NCBI GenBank assembly: GCA_049652985.1
Contig: JBASFK010000002.1
Location: forward strand, 682,001-746,000
Length of the DNA stretch: 64,000 bases
Origin: UBA7657 sp049652985
GTDB lineage: Bacteria; Pseudomonadota; Alphaproteobacteria; Micavibrionales; Micavibrionaceae
Direction of reading: 5' to 3'
The notes beneath the pieces were generated by a model, which was not told the DNA's origin, ran no database searches, and saw nothing but the letters and a program-made list of their open reading frames with translations. Positions 1 to 7,729 of this stretch are shown in pieces. How positions within the stretch are numbered: position 1 is the stretch's first letter; each line of letters opens with the position of its first letter. Both the position numbers and the translations under genes were made by a program.

Positions 1-1
1 C

Positions 2-337
2 TGCTCTAATCTGAAATCCGCATGCGTGGCGAGCACAACGCCTGCGATGTTCAGCAAGACCGGGCCCGTTTATGAGAAAATCGAGAAGGCGACGAAGATG
101 ATGGCGTGGGGCGGCGATTGTTATATGTATGGATTGCTGGCCAGCGGGCACATGGATGTTTGCGTCGAGGCGAGCCTGTCGCCGTATGATTTCTGCGCGC
201 TGGTCCCGGTCGTCGAGGGTGCGGGCGGAGTTATCACCGACTGGTCAGGCAAGAAGCTGACGATCAAGTCGGACGGCAAAGTTTTAGCTGCGGGCGATGC
301 GAAAATTCACGAAGAGATTTTGAAGTTACTTCAATAA
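2..337 (+). CDS. hisN: Histidinol-phosphatase, IMPase type (3' part)
   Basis: C-terminal part of an inositol-monophosphatase-fold protein; the frame is open to the left edge, so the 5' end lies outside the window. The segment AWGGDCYMYGLLASG followed by PYDFCALVPVVEGAGG and a TDWSGK loop is typical of the HisN branch, which removes phosphate from L-histidinol phosphate in histidine biosynthesis. The metal-binding N-terminal half is not visible, so a general inositol-1-monophosphatase or CysQ-like role is not fully excluded. The in-frame GTG at 26 is internal, because family-like residues continue upstream of it. It converges on the lytic transglycosylase, with a palindromic repeat between the two genes. 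Confidence 0.8.
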   Translation, partial: CSNLKSACVASTTPAMFSKTGPVYEKIEKATKMMAWGGDCYMYGLLASGHMDVCVEASLSPYDFCALVPVVEGAGGVITDWSGKKLTIKSDGKVLAAGDAKIHEEILKLLQ

Positions 338-341
338 TCAT

Positions 342-425
342 TGTCATCCTGAGAGAGCGAAGCGAACCGAAGGATCTTAGATCCTTCGACTACGCCCTGC
401 AAGCAGGGCTTCGCTCAGGATGACA
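342..425. repeat. Composite intergenic palindrome (REP-like)
   Basis: The outer arms are TGTCATCCTGAG (342-353) and CTCAGGATGACA (414-425). Inside lie two further hairpins: GAAGGATC/GATCCTTC around a 3-base loop (369-387) and GCCCTGC/GCAGGGC around AA (394-409). The element fills the gap between two convergent genes and could fold in RNA from either strand, so it may serve as a two-way transcription stop, but it has no clear T-run. Palindromes built on CATCCTGAGCGAAG...GGATC are a widespread dispersed intergenic type. I see no second copy in this window. Confidence 0.65.
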
Positions 426-431
426 GTTTGG

Positions 432-2375
432 TTATTGAGCCAGGGCCGTCTGGTACGGACCTTTAGGTTCCGAAGCATCATGCGCGTATTTTGCGATCTT
501 GCCGGTGGCGAGCGCATCAAGGGTCGGTGTCGGCTGGCCGTCGCGCAGGCAGTAAATCCAGAAATTGGCGAGCACGCGCTCGACATAGGCGCGGGTTTCG
601 GATGAGGGGATAAGCTCGATGAACAGCAGCGGGTCTTTCACCTCCGGCCATTGTTTTTTCCATTTCGCGAGATTGCCGGGACCTGCGTTGTAGGCGATGA
701 GGAGCATGACCATATCGCCCTGCACCGATTTATCCTTGAGCAGGTTTTCAAGATAGCGCTGCGCGACCTCGAGATTTTCCTGCGGATTGGTGAGGGACGT
801 ATCTTCGATGATTGAATCCGCCGTCGAGGGCAGAACCTGCATCAGGCCGACAGCGCCCGCTGAGCTTTTGGCGGTGGGATCGAATTTCGATTCCTGGCGC
901 GTGATGGCGTAGATGAGCGCGGGGTCGATTTTATATCCGGCCTCGGGCTTCCACGGGCCGGTGGGATAGAGCGCAGAGTCGTAATAAGCGCCCGCTTCGT
1001 CGGAGACGAGGCTCGCGAGGCGCATGCCAAGCGAAGGAAGATCGGCGTAACCGGCATAAGCGAGCAGCGCGTCGCGCATATTGTCGTTTTCCGGTTTCAT
1101 GCGGATAAGCTCGGCCTCGGCCAGATGCGGCTGGCCGGCGGCGACGAGGGCAATGGCGCGGTTGCCCGCGACGGTTTCCATGAGGACATCGAAATAGTTT
1201 TTCGTGAAGGTCGGGACCTTCCAGTTGAAATCGAAATCACGGCCCAGCGAGCGCGTGGCGATCAGACCATAGAAGGTGCGCGGGTGTTTCATGCCGGCTT
1301 CGAGCCATTTGCTGACGACGCGGACATTACCGGCACGCATGTGTGCGCGCGCAGCCCAGTAGGATGCGGCGGCGGCTGTCCAGCCGGAGGCATAGTCGGA
1401 ACTTGCAGGAATCTCGAACGCGGCGGCGGATTTTTTGTACTGGCCGTTTTCCCACGCAGCGAGGCCGGCAACCCAGCCCGCCATCGGGACGTGTTTACCG
1501 GAACGTTTCAGGGATGCGGCGGCAAGTTCGCCAGCGCGTTTGCCGTTGCCGGAATATAAATAAGACGCAGCAATTTTCGATTGCATCTGGTCATACTCGA
1601 CGGAATCGAACAGCTTGATATTGGACTGGAGTTTCGCGAGCGCGGCGGTGGCTTTGTAATCGTCGGCGAGCGTGAGGATTTCATTGCGGGTTTTTTCAAC
1701 CGTTTTCAACTGCTCGCCTGAACGCTTGCGCGGCGAGGCATAAGTCTTGCCGACGATCATTGTGGGTTCACGGTGCGGGCCGATGATGTCCGCACTCACC
1801 GGTTTGGGCACATGGCCGTCATAGCCTTCGGGCACGCGCCCGTTGGCCATGCGGAATATCTTGTCGGCGCCGGGATGGTCGCTGTAGAGCGCCAGCCAGT
1901 CATGCAGTTCCTCAAAGCCGGATTTGTAATCGGCGTGCATGTAACGCTGATAGAGCACATGGCCCATCAGGCGGCGGTCATGGAGTTTTGCGATCTGGCG
2001 GTCGGCGGCCTCGATCTTGCCCTCCTCCTGATAGTCGAAGATGGCTTTGTAAGTATGAGCATCGGCATCGGCCATAGGCACGTCCGGGTAGATCACGGGT
2101 TTAAGCTCAGGGCGGGCGGCAGGTTTTTTGACCGGTACGGGCGTGGCATCAAGCCCCAGGAGATTGCGCGCAAGGCTCTGCATGGAGGTAGAGGGCTGTG
2201 GCTCTTCGGCAGCAGGTGCCGGGGCAGCGGGTTTTGCAGCGGCTTCCGGGGCCGGTTTAACCGGGGGAACGGGTACGGCGCCATCGGTCCGCGCCGAAAC
2301 CGGACCGGAAACACACCCTAAAGCCAGGACGGCGGCCAAGAGCCGCGTAATGTTCGTTATATTCTTTCCTTGCAT
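432..2375 (-). CDS. Soluble lytic murein transglycosylase
   Basis: 647-residue periplasmic enzyme that cleaves the MurNAc-GlcNAc bond of peptidoglycan, leaving 1,6-anhydro ends. I start it at the ATG at 2373-2375, because a clean signal peptide follows directly (hydrophobic core AAVLALGCVSG, then PVSA); an upstream in-frame ATG at 2426 would bury the signal. After a Pro/Ala-rich linker comes a long helical superhelix of the Slt70 type, then a C-terminal SLT domain with the catalytic Glu495 in ITRQESKFD, the GLMQV motif, and AYNAGPGNL. The extreme C-terminus is a short extension. The family and fold are clear; the exact subfamily (Slt70-like) is inferred from length and order. Confidence 0.9.
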   Translation of the reverse strand: MQGKNITNITRLLAAVLALGCVSGPVSARTDGAVPVPPVKPAPEAAAKPAAPAPAAEEPQPSTSMQSLARNLLGLDATPVPVKKPAARPELKPVIYPDVPMADADAHTYKAIFDYQEEGKIEAADRQIAKLHDRRLMGHVLYQRYMHADYKSGFEELHDWLALYSDHPGADKIFRMANGRVPEGYDGHVPKPVSADIIGPHREPTMIVGKTYASPRKRSGEQLKTVEKTRNEILTLADDYKATAALAKLQSNIKLFDSVEYDQMQSKIAASYLYSGNGKRAGELAAASLKRSGKHVPMAGWVAGLAAWENGQYKKSAAAFEIPASSDYASGWTAAAASYWAARAHMRAGNVRVVSKWLEAGMKHPRTFYGLIATRSLGRDFDFNWKVPTFTKNYFDVLMETVAGNRAIALVAAGQPHLAEAELIRMKPENDNMRDALLAYAGYADLPSLGMRLASLVSDEAGAYYDSALYPTGPWKPEAGYKIDPALIYAITRQESKFDPTAKSSAGAVGLMQVLPSTADSIIEDTSLTNPQENLEVAQRYLENLLKDKSVQGDMVMLLIAYNAGPGNLAKWKKQWPEVKDPLLFIELIPSSETRAYVERVLANFWIYCLRDGQPTPTLDALATGKIAKYAHDASEPKGPYQTALAQ

Positions 2376-2429
2376 AAGGCGCCCTGAATACACCAAGGGG
2401 GCATTTTTGTCCAGTTTCAGGCCCAAAAG

Positions 2430-3266
2430 TTAGGTTTTTTGTCCTATCTCCAGATACTTAGACTGGAGGGTTAGCATGTCCTGCCAGACCGCGCGTTTCT
2501 GGGACGGGGTGCGCAAAAGATAGGCCGGGTGATAGGTGGCAATCGCAGGAATGGGCGCTACGTCTTTCAGGAAGGGCGAGGAAGGTGTGTAATCGTGCCA
2601 CTTGCCGCGCAACCGCGAAACGCTCTGTTCCGTATTGAGGAGCGCCTTGGCCGATACGCCGCCGCAGAGAATCAGAAGCTTCGGCTTCACCAGCGCGATG
2701 TGTTTTTCGATGAAGGGAAGGCTGACGTCGATTTCGGCGGGACTGGGCGTGCGGTTGCCGGGCGGACGCCAGTTCAGGATATTAGAAATGTAGATGGCGC
2801 GAGCCGGGTCTTCTTCCTTGCGGTCGAGATTAATGCATTTGAGGATTTTATCGAGGAGCTGGCCGCTGACGCCGACAAAGGGTTTACCAAGGCGGTCCTC
2901 GTCTGCGCCGGGGGCTTCGCCCACAAGCATCACGGACGCGCAGGGATTCCCATCGCAAAAGACGAGGTTCGTGGCGGTTTTTTTGAGGGCTATACCGTCG
3001 AAGCTTTGAATCGCTTCGCGGAGTTCATCGAGGGTATTCGCGGCGGCGGCGAGCTTTTCCGATTCGGCGCGGGCATCGTTCCGACCCAGCAGCTGAACCG
3101 CAGGCGGCGCAGCCATGGCGGGAGCCTTTTCAGGCAGGGATTCGAATACAGGCGTTTCGGTAACGGCCTGCGGCTGGCGTTTCGGCGGCTCGTTTTCCAG
3201 CGCTTCGTCGGCCCCGTTGTCGAGGTGCCATTCGAGGGCGGCTTTATAGGCTTGGATGCTGGCCAT
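2430..3266 (-). CDS. Uracil-DNA glycosylase, family 4-like
   Basis: 278 residues. The N-terminal ~85 residues are a low-complexity Pro/Ala-rich extension. The UDG fold follows with motif A GEAPGADED (116-124), the segment PFVGVSGQLLD, RPPGNRTPSP (167-176) and the distal HPAYLL motif (246-251). It removes uracil from DNA ahead of base-excision repair. Family 4 enzymes usually hold a [4Fe-4S] cluster through four cysteines; here the usual positions appear to carry I92, W167 and V181/S182. Cysteines are present at 104, 109, 144 and 201, but not in the usual pattern. It lies just upstream of the transglycosylase on the same strand and could be co-transcribed with it. Confidence 0.85.
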   Translation of the reverse strand: MASIQAYKAALEWHLDNGADEALENEPPKRQPQAVTETPVFESLPEKAPAMAAPPAVQLLGRNDARAESEKLAAAANTLDELREAIQSFDGIALKKTATNLVFCDGNPCASVMLVGEAPGADEDRLGKPFVGVSGQLLDKILKCINLDRKEEDPARAIYISNILNWRPPGNRTPSPAEIDVSLPFIEKHIALVKPKLLILCGGVSAKALLNTEQSVSRLRGKWHDYTPSSPFLKDVAPIPAIATYHPAYLLRTPSQKRAVWQDMLTLQSKYLEIGQKT

Positions 3267-3355
3267 TAGTTGCGCAAAACCTGTCTTAGAATCTAGGGAA
3301 CGCCTTCAAAATACGTTAAAGTAAAGGGAGCCACAAGATAAAGGGTAACCAGCAG

Positions 3356-4984
3356 ATGCCTTCTTCGATTCGTCCCGACCGCGAGAGCATGGAATATGAC
3401 GTCCTTATCGTCGGCGCGGGACCGGCAGGTTTGTCGTGTGCGATTCGGCTGAAGCAACTCAAACCCGAACTGAGCGTCTGCGTCCTGGAGAAAGGTTCCG
3501 AGGTCGGCGCGCATCTTTTGTCGGGCGCTGCGCTCGAGCCGCGCGCGCTTAACGAATTGATTCCAGACTGGAAAGAAAAAAATGCGCCGCTGAATGTGAA
3601 GTGCACAACCGATAAGTTTATTTTCCTGACGCAAAAATTCTCGTTTCGGTTTATAACACCGCCACAAATGAACAATCACGGAAATTACATTATCTCGCTG
3701 GGTAATTTCGGGAGATGGCTGGCCGTGCAAGCCGAACAATTGGGAGTGGAAATTTTTCCGGGCTTCGCCGCCGCAGAAGTTCTCTATGATGAGAACAATG
3801 CGGTGATCGGCGTGGCGACGGGTGACCTTGGCATCAACAAGGAAGGCGAAAGAACGGCGGATTTTGCGCCGGGCATGGAGCTGCACGCCAAGCAGACCGT
3901 GTTCGCCGAAGGATGCCACGGCTCGCTGACCAAGACGCTGATCAAAAAATTCGACCTCAGAAAAAACAGCGACCCGCAGACCTACGCGATCGGGATCAAG
4001 GAAATCTGGGAAGTGCCACCCGAGAAGCACCGCGCAGGCGAGATCATTCATACGCTGGGCTGGCCGCTGGATTCAAAAACATATGGCGGATCGTTCATCT
4101 ATCATTTCGAGAACAACCAGATTGCGATTGGACTCGTGATCGGGCTGGACTATCAAAATCCGTACCTGCACCCGTACAAGGAGATGCAGCGATTCAAGGC
4201 GCACCCCGCGATCAGAAAAATGCTGGAAGGTGGACGGCGGACGGTTTACGGCGCGCGCGCGCTGGTCGAGGGCGGGTTTCAATCGCTGCCGAAGCTGACC
4301 TTCCCCGGCGGCCTGTTGATTGGCGACACGGCAGGATTTCTGAACGTGCCGAAAATCAAGGGCACGCACACGGCGATGAAATCAGGAATGCTGGCGGCGG
4401 AGGCGATTGCGGAAGACGGGATCGATTTCGGAAGCGAGATTGTCGCCTACCCGGAGAAGCTGAAAAATTCGTGGGTGTGGAGCGAGCTGAAAAAAGTGCG
4501 CAACATCCGCCCGGGCTTTCACTTCGGCATGTGGATTGGGCTTATTAACGCCGGAATTGAAACAGTATTATGCGGCCTCACGCCATGGACGCTGAAAAAC
4601 CACGCGGATCACAGCCAATTGAAAAAGGCAGCCGACAGCAAAAAAATCGACTATCCGAAACCGGACGGGGTGCTGACTTTCGACATTCTGACCTCGGTTT
4701 CCTTCTCCAATACAAACCATGCCGAGGACCAGCCCAGCCACCTGACCCTTATAGACCCCAGCATTCCGACCCGGGTGAACCTGCCGCTGTATGACGAGCC
4801 GGCCCAGAGGTACTGCCCGGCGGCGGTTTATGAAATAATTAAAGATAATCAAGGGGTTGCGAAACTCCAGATTAACGCCCAGAACTGCGTACATTGCAAA
4901 ACCTGCGATATCAAAGACCCCTCCCAGAACATTAACTGGGTGGTTCCGCAGGGCGGCGGGGGGCCGAATTACCCCAATATGTAA
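3356..4984 (+). CDS. Electron-transfer flavoprotein:ubiquinone oxidoreductase
   Basis: 542-residue ETF-QO, which passes electrons from reduced ETF (fatty-acid and amino-acid dehydrogenases) to membrane quinone. An N-terminal Rossmann FAD site (VGAGPAGLSCAIRL, from about residue 18) is followed by the family segments SGAALEPRALNELIPDW and GNFGRWLAVQAEQLG. A C-terminal ferredoxin-like part has cluster cysteines C487, C511, C514 and C517 (CVHCKTC) and the typical ending GGGGPNYPNM. Length and all hallmarks match the family. Bacterial genes of this type are named etfD or fixC-like in different genomes, so no symbol is given. The next gene follows after 35 bases with its own promoter-like sequence. 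Confidence 0.95.
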   Translation: MPSSIRPDRESMEYDVLIVGAGPAGLSCAIRLKQLKPELSVCVLEKGSEVGAHLLSGAALEPRALNELIPDWKEKNAPLNVKCTTDKFIFLTQKFSFRFITPPQMNNHGNYIISLGNFGRWLAVQAEQLGVEIFPGFAAAEVLYDENNAVIGVATGDLGINKEGERTADFAPGMELHAKQTVFAEGCHGSLTKTLIKKFDLRKNSDPQTYAIGIKEIWEVPPEKHRAGEIIHTLGWPLDSKTYGGSFIYHFENNQIAIGLVIGLDYQNPYLHPYKEMQRFKAHPAIRKMLEGGRRTVYGARALVEGGFQSLPKLTFPGGLLIGDTAGFLNVPKIKGTHTAMKSGMLAAEAIAEDGIDFGSEIVAYPEKLKNSWVWSELKKVRNIRPGFHFGMWIGLINAGIETVLCGLTPWTLKNHADHSQLKKAADSKKIDYPKPDGVLTFDILTSVSFSNTNHAEDQPSHLTLIDPSIPTRVNLPLYDEPAQRYCPAAVYEIIKDNQGVAKLQINAQNCVHCKTCDIKDPSQNINWVVPQGGGGPNYPNM

Positions 4985-5004
4985 GACTTAGGAAACCATT
5001 TATC

Positions 5005-5013
5005 TGGTATAAT
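5005..5013 (+). promoter_or_regulatory. Extended -10 promoter, possibly leaderless
   Basis: TATAAT at 5008-5013 is preceded by TG at 5005-5006, an extended -10 element; there is no good -35. The start codon of the TPR gene begins at 5020, seven bases after the -10, about where transcription would start. The mRNA may therefore carry little or no leader. Confidence 0.4.
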
Positions 5014-5019
5014 TTAGGC

Positions 5020-6795
5020 ATGGATTTGAGGAAGTTCGGGATTGGGTTATGCGGGGTTCTGGCCCTGTGCGCGGGTTATCAAGGTTATGACGCTGTCATG
5101 GCTTCGCGTCTTTCTGCTTTGCAGACAACGGCCGGGGATGAACTGGCCGGTGAAATCCGCCGCAATGTTTTCGGCGACTACCTGAACAGCCAGTTCGCGC
5201 AGCAGCATCACGACTGGAAGCGCGCGGGTAACTACCTTAACCGCGTCATGACGGAAACGCCGGGCGATCCCCAGGTTATCAAGCGCGCGATGATTTTGGC
5301 CATGGGCGCGGGTGAAACACAGAAATCGATCGACCTTGCCACCGAGGTGGCAAAAATAGAAAAAGACAATGCGCTGGCGTTGCTGCTCCTAACGACCGGC
5401 GCGCTGCACGATAAAAATTACGCCGCGGCGGATGCCTATCTGAAATCCATGCCGGCAGGCAGTCTTTCCGACTTCATTATGCCGCTGCTGGAGAGCTGGA
5501 TACAGGCGGGGCTCGGCAACTTCACCGGCGAAAAGCTTCAAGGCAATACCGCGCATATGCAGCACGCGATTCTGATCGCGGATTATCTCGGCAAAAAAGA
5601 CGAGATAGAAAAACTCATCACGATAATGACAGGCGGACAGGCGCCATCGCCCGCAGATTCCGAAAGGATCGCAGACATCGAGGCGCATATCGGCAACACC
5701 GAAAAAGCCATCGGTCTTTATACGAAAGTACTGGAAAGCCAGCCCGGCAACCCGGGCGTGACGGAAAAGCTCGCGGCGCTGCAGAACGGCAAGAAATTCG
5801 AGGCTTTTGTTGCCATCACATCCCCTGAACAGGGCGTGGCGACCGGGCTTTATAATATGTCGCAGCTTCTGTACCAGGAGCATGCCGACGACAGCGCGCG
5901 CGTGTTCGCGAATATTGCGCTCTGCCTGGACCCTACCATGACGGACGCGCAGTTGCTGCTGGCGGCGATCACGTCGCGCAACGAGCGGGCTGATGATGCG
6001 ATCGGCTATTACCGCAGCGTGAAACCCGAGAGCGAATATTATCTTGAATCGCGCCGCCGCGCTGCTGAGTTGCTTGAAGATTCAAAGCGGACGGACGAAG
6101 CTCTGGCGGAACTGAACTCTCTCGTCAAGGATCACAACGACGTCGAATCCCTGATCCGTATCGGTGATATCTACCGCCGCCAGGAAAACTTCCAGAAGGC
6201 GCTCGTGAGCTATAACGAAGCCGCCGAGCGTTTCGACAACAAGGTGCCAAGGGAATTCTGGCACCTGCTTTACGCACGCGGCATGTCGCTGGAGCGGCTT
6301 GGTGAATGGGACAAGGCTGAAACCGACCTGCGGACCGCGCTGTCATACCAGCCTGATCATCCTTATGTCCTGAATTACCTGGGTTATGCGTGGACCGATA
6401 AAGGCGAGAACCTGACCGAAGCGCTGGCGATGATCAAGAAAGCCGCCGAGCTGCGCCCCGAGGATGGATACATCACGGACTCGCTGGGATGGGTTTATTA
6501 CCGTACAGGCAATTACAACGAGGCGGTGCCCGCGCTTGAAGCGGCGGTCGAACTGCTGCCCTACGACCCGGTCATCAACGACCACCTGGGCGATGCGTAC
6601 TGGCAAGCGGGACGCAAGCTCGAAGCGCGCTTCCAGTGGCAGCGCTCGCGCAATTATTCCGAAGACGCGGCCTTCATCGCGAAGATCGACAACAAGCTGG
6701 CGCAGGGCCTCGCAGCGGAACCCGCCCCGGTCAAGCATGCCCTTTCCAAGACTGCAGACGCCCTCCCGGAGAGTACCGGGACCATGAGCCCCTGA
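5020..6795 (+). CDS. Exported tetratricopeptide-repeat protein
   Basis: 591 residues. An N-terminal hydrophobic segment (FGIGLCGVLALCAGYQGY, residues 6-23) looks like a signal peptide or anchor, so the protein is probably periplasmic or anchored in the inner membrane. The rest is an all-helical array of TPR units, clearest from about residue 350 (for example HPYVLNYLGYAWTDKGE and DPVINDHLGDAYWQAGRKLEA). Such proteins act as assembly or interaction scaffolds; no catalytic motif is visible. It sits 15 bases upstream of ispE and is probably co-transcribed with it. The functional partner cannot be read from sequence. Confidence 0.85.
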   Translation: MDLRKFGIGLCGVLALCAGYQGYDAVMASRLSALQTTAGDELAGEIRRNVFGDYLNSQFAQQHHDWKRAGNYLNRVMTETPGDPQVIKRAMILAMGAGETQKSIDLATEVAKIEKDNALALLLLTTGALHDKNYAAADAYLKSMPAGSLSDFIMPLLESWIQAGLGNFTGEKLQGNTAHMQHAILIADYLGKKDEIEKLITIMTGGQAPSPADSERIADIEAHIGNTEKAIGLYTKVLESQPGNPGVTEKLAALQNGKKFEAFVAITSPEQGVATGLYNMSQLLYQEHADDSARVFANIALCLDPTMTDAQLLLAAITSRNERADDAIGYYRSVKPESEYYLESRRRAAELLEDSKRTDEALAELNSLVKDHNDVESLIRIGDIYRRQENFQKALVSYNEAAERFDNKVPREFWHLLYARGMSLERLGEWDKAETDLRTALSYQPDHPYVLNYLGYAWTDKGENLTEALAMIKKAAELRPEDGYITDSLGWVYYRTGNYNEAVPALEAAVELLPYDPVINDHLGDAYWQAGRKLEARFQWQRSRNYSEDAAFIAKIDNKLAQGLAAEPAPVKHALSKTADALPESTGTMSP

Positions 6796-6810
6796 CCTCG
6801 CAGGCTTTTC

Positions 6811-7719
6811 ATGAGCGCGACCCAAACCAGACTGCTGACGATTTTCGCACCGGCAAAGATCAATCTTTATCTGCATGTCACGGGCCGACTGGATAACGGC
6901 TATCACATGCTGGATTCACTGGTCGCGTTCGCGGATATCGGCGATTCCATCGAGATAGAACCATCGACCGAATTCAAATTCATGATTGAAGGGCCCTATT
7001 CCGGCCGCTTCAGCCCGAAAGACCGCGATCATTCGCCGGATTCATCGAACCTCGTCGTGCAGGCGGTGTGGGCGCTGGCCAGGGCTGCGCAGAAAATTCC
7101 AAACGTGCGCGTGAAGCTGACGAAGAACCTGCCGATTGCCTCGGGGCTGGGCGGCGGATCGTCGGACGCGGCGGCGGTGATCTGGGGATTGCTGGAATGG
7201 TGGAAAATCCCGCGCCAAACGCATTATCTACAAGGCCTGATGGCACGCCTCGGCGCGGATATCCCTGTCTGCCTGACATGTTCGCCGAGCCGTGTGCGCG
7301 GCATCGGCGATATCGTCGATCCCGCGCCAGCGATGGGGGAAATCCCTATCGTCCTGGTCAATCCCGGCAAGCCGTGCCTGACCGGCGAAGTTTTTTCGCG
7401 ATTTAACGGAGCATTCCGCGAGCCGATGGCCCTGCCCCCCAGCTTTGACAGGCAGAACGTGTTGGTTTCATTCCTCGCGCAGCAGCGCAACGACCTGCTG
7501 AAGTCCGCCAGCGAGACTGTGCCCGAGATCGGCAATGTTTTGAATTCACTGAACGTGCAGGATGGGTGCGCCCTCGCCCGCATGACGGGTTCCGGCGCGA
7601 CATGTTTCGGCCTGTTCGATAATGAAGACGCGGCGCGCAAAGCGGCAAAGGCCATATCAGCCGACAACCCGGACTGGTGGGTGAAAAACGGGCTGCTGAA
7701 CCGGCCCGAGCGCTACTGA
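6811..7719 (+). CDS. ispE: 4-diphosphocytidyl-2-C-methyl-D-erythritol kinase
   Basis: 302 residues, GHMP-kinase fold. Phosphorylates the 2-hydroxyl of CDP-methylerythritol in the non-mevalonate isoprenoid pathway. Visible hallmarks: APAKINLYLHVTGRLDNGYH near the N-terminus, the ATP-binding Gly/Ser loop PIASGLGGGSSDAAAV, and the C-terminal MTGSGATCFGLF. Length is normal for IspE. The start at 6811 keeps the APAKINL motif near residue 13, as is usual. It follows the TPR gene and converges on the PodJ-like gene with a 10-base gap. Confidence 0.96.
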   Translation: MSATQTRLLTIFAPAKINLYLHVTGRLDNGYHMLDSLVAFADIGDSIEIEPSTEFKFMIEGPYSGRFSPKDRDHSPDSSNLVVQAVWALARAAQKIPNVRVKLTKNLPIASGLGGGSSDAAAVIWGLLEWWKIPRQTHYLQGLMARLGADIPVCLTCSPSRVRGIGDIVDPAPAMGEIPIVLVNPGKPCLTGEVFSRFNGAFREPMALPPSFDRQNVLVSFLAQQRNDLLKSASETVPEIGNVLNSLNVQDGCALARMTGSGATCFGLFDNEDAARKAAKAISADNPDWWVKNGLLNRPERY

Positions 7720-7729
7720 CCGAAAGCTA

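Noticed and set aside
2529..3269. 246-codon frame antisense to the uracil-DNA glycosylase
   Set aside because: Opposite to a clear enzyme and without family-like segments.
3293..4051. 252-codon frame antisense to ETF-QO
   Set aside because: The plus-strand frame carries all ETF-QO motifs; the antisense frame has a low-complexity, arginine-rich composition typical of shadows.
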